Below, piece after piece: positions 8,744-10,000 of a DNA stretch of 10,000 nt. The notes under the pieces are model-generated. The model was not told the origin of the DNA. It was given only the letters and a program-made list of their open reading frames with translations, and made no database searches. Positions within the stretch are counted from its first letter, which is position 1, and each line of letters begins with the position of its first letter. The DNA comes from Glandiceps talaboti (Eukaryota; Hemichordata; Enteropneusta; Spengelidae): positions 17,015,306-17,025,305 of the forward strand of contig NC_135567.1 of NCBI RefSeq assembly GCF_964340395.1, written 5' to 3'. A program made the position numbers and the translations under genes.

Positions 8744-8820
8744 ATGTATGTATGTATGTATGTATGTATGTATGCATGTATGTATGTATGTATGTATGTA
8801 TGTATGTATGTATGTATGTC
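8463..8820. repeat. Compound tetranucleotide microsatellite (TCTG, CCTG, CATG, TATG, TG)
   Basis: Starts as TG-rich sequence, then TCTG and CCTG units (8491-8523), CATG units (8524-8548), and long TATG runs broken by TG runs and TATAGTATG steps, ending near 8819 with TATGTCTGG. The TG and CATG parts are alternating purine-pyrimidine and can form left-handed DNA. Long open frames of Met-Tyr-Val-Cys and His-Thr-Tyr-Ile are repeat artefacts. Confidence 0.96.
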
Positions 8821-9220
8821 TGGATAGAAAGTAATTTTATGGAATACTTGATACTATTGTGATTTTTAGAGTAAGGCTAGATAACCCCAGTCCACCCTGC
8901 ACCCGTACCCCCTTCATGGTCAATACATACCTCAAAGGACGAAATGTTCATATAACACTATTAACAGTTTAAAGACCTGTCATTTGGTTGTGGTGCAGTG
9001 AGCTATACAAAATAGCGCCCTCTATGCATTCGATGTGTTATAGTCACCCCAAATACAAGATGTGTAGTTTTAACGCGTGATCGGATTAATAATTACACAA
9101 TATCGATTCTATTTGTGTGTTGGTGATCATTAAGGGTTTGCTTTAGCTGAACTGTGACACACGCCCCCACTCTGTTCAAACACTTCAAGTCTGTAGTTAA
9201 CTTCTATGTATGTTTTATTA
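8821..9220. other. Non-coding stretch between repeats
   Basis: Contains a C-rich patch (about 8885-8913) and an AGCGCCCTC word at 9014-9022. No gene, RNA or further repeat recognised. Confidence 0.6.
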
Positions 9221-9560
9221 GGTCACTGTTAGATTAAGGTGGGTCTACACAATTGGTGAAGCGTCAACACACTTTGTCATACACACGTTTTATTTGGTCA
9301 CTATTTTGTTAAGGTGGGTCTGCACAATTGGTGAAGCATCAACACAATTGTCATACACACGTTGTATTTGGTCACTATTTTATTAAGGTGGGTCTGCACA
9401 ATTGGTGAAGCATCAACGCAATTGTCATACACACGTTTTATTTGGTCACTATTTTATTAAGGTGGGTCTGCACAATTGGTGAAGCATCAACACAATTGTC
9501 ATACACACGTTGTATTTGGTCACTATTTTATTAAGGTGGGTCTGCACAATTGGTGAAGCG
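9221..9560. repeat. 74-bp tandem repeat, about 4.6 copies
   Basis: The unit begins GGTCACTATTTTATTAAGG and runs through GTCTGCACAATTGGTGAAGC, CAACACAATTGTCATACACA and CGTTTTATTT. Copies start at 9221, 9296, 9370, 9444 and 9518, so the period is 74 bp (75 for the first). The last copy stops after 43 bases at GAAGCG. The middle copies are nearly identical; the first is the most diverged. Confidence 0.96.
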
Positions 9561-10000
9561 TGTATTAGTTCTACATAATTAAAAATCAACATCTAAAAAA
9601 AATACACATTGAATAAAAATTCTTGACAAAACATGAAATTGTGCAATAAATAAAAAGTTTATGGCTTCGAAAATGATAGATGGCGAATCAGCATTTCCAT
9701 TCACCCTCAGAGAAGGCGATCAGAAATCTGATAAAAAATCAGGGAGACCAAGAATTGATTATCATAATAAATACAATAGTAACAGTAAAAATCACTTAGA
9801 GAAAAAAATTGAAAAAAAATTAAGACATTATAAAAAGTATGTACATAGGAGACAAAAATCTTAGCTTTTTTAGGAAATCAGAACACTGGTAAATGATGAA
9901 GGATTTTTGGAAAAACAAAATATGAAAATAATGAAGTCAAAATCCATGTCATTGTCTCAAAGACATTAAGTCGTAGATTTGAAGGTGGTGGCCGGTGGTG
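9561..10000. other. AT-rich tail, no supported gene
   Basis: Contains one open frame of 67 codons (9661-9864, plus), rich in Lys, Arg and Asn, which I do not recognise and do not accept as a gene on this evidence. The final bases become GGTGGTGGCCGGTGG. Nothing else is seen. Confidence 0.5.

Noticed and set aside
8347-8862. Cys-Met-Tyr-Val and His-Thr-Tyr-Ile open frames, superficially like cysteine-rich or toxin-like peptides
   Set aside because: They are translations of TATG/TG repeats with no signal peptide logic or cysteine framework.
9661-9864. 67-codon Lys/Arg/Asn-rich open frame
   Set aside because: Possible small basic protein or exon of a neighbour, with an acceptable ATG context, but no recognised family, no splice support and AT-driven composition; left as unresolved rather than annotated.

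Overview
The window is nuclear DNA from an animal, most likely a marine invertebrate. It is AT-rich, with short introns bounded by GT/AG and very many micro- and minisatellites. The only gene I can support is the 3' two thirds of an NADPH oxidase 5 (NOX5-type) gene on the plus strand. The lineage (mollusc or other lophotrochozoan, hemichordate, echinoderm, amphioxus) cannot be settled from this window.

Layout: 1-483 is intron or upstream sequence with a 152-bp foldback element (69-220). Eight NOX5 coding exons follow at 484-665, 835-1026, 1936-2068, 2719-3149, 3416-3499, 4325-4534, 5100-5366 and 5554-5685 (stop TAA). They join without a frame break into 542 codons: the end of the transmembrane haem domain (second haem-histidine pair), the FAD-binding lobe (HPFTISS), a long polar insert with basophilic kinase-type sites, the NADPH-binding lobe (GAGIGVTPF) and the typical C-terminal Phe. 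The N-terminal EF-hands, the first transmembrane helices and the first haem histidines must lie upstream of the window.

The introns carry most of the structure: a 24-bp minisatellite in intron 2, a higher-order minisatellite with about 119-bp period in intron 3, a CT-rich microsatellite in intron 4, a composite inverted-repeat element with a G20 run and 8-bp flanking direct repeats in intron 5, and two near-identical palindromes made of octamer motifs on either side of exon 6.

From 5686 to 10000 there is a 3' UTR and then about 4 kb with no recognisable gene. It holds a 63-unit CT microsatellite, a 350-bp TATG-type microsatellite, a 74-bp tandem repeat, a twin full CRE palindrome, a precursor-like hairpin and a small ETS/CRE/CCAAT motif cluster. 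I see no CRISPR, operon or other prokaryotic structure, and no convincing new multi-gene system. The most useful leads are the enlarged regulatory insert of this NOX5 and the palindromes flanking its NADPH-motif exon.
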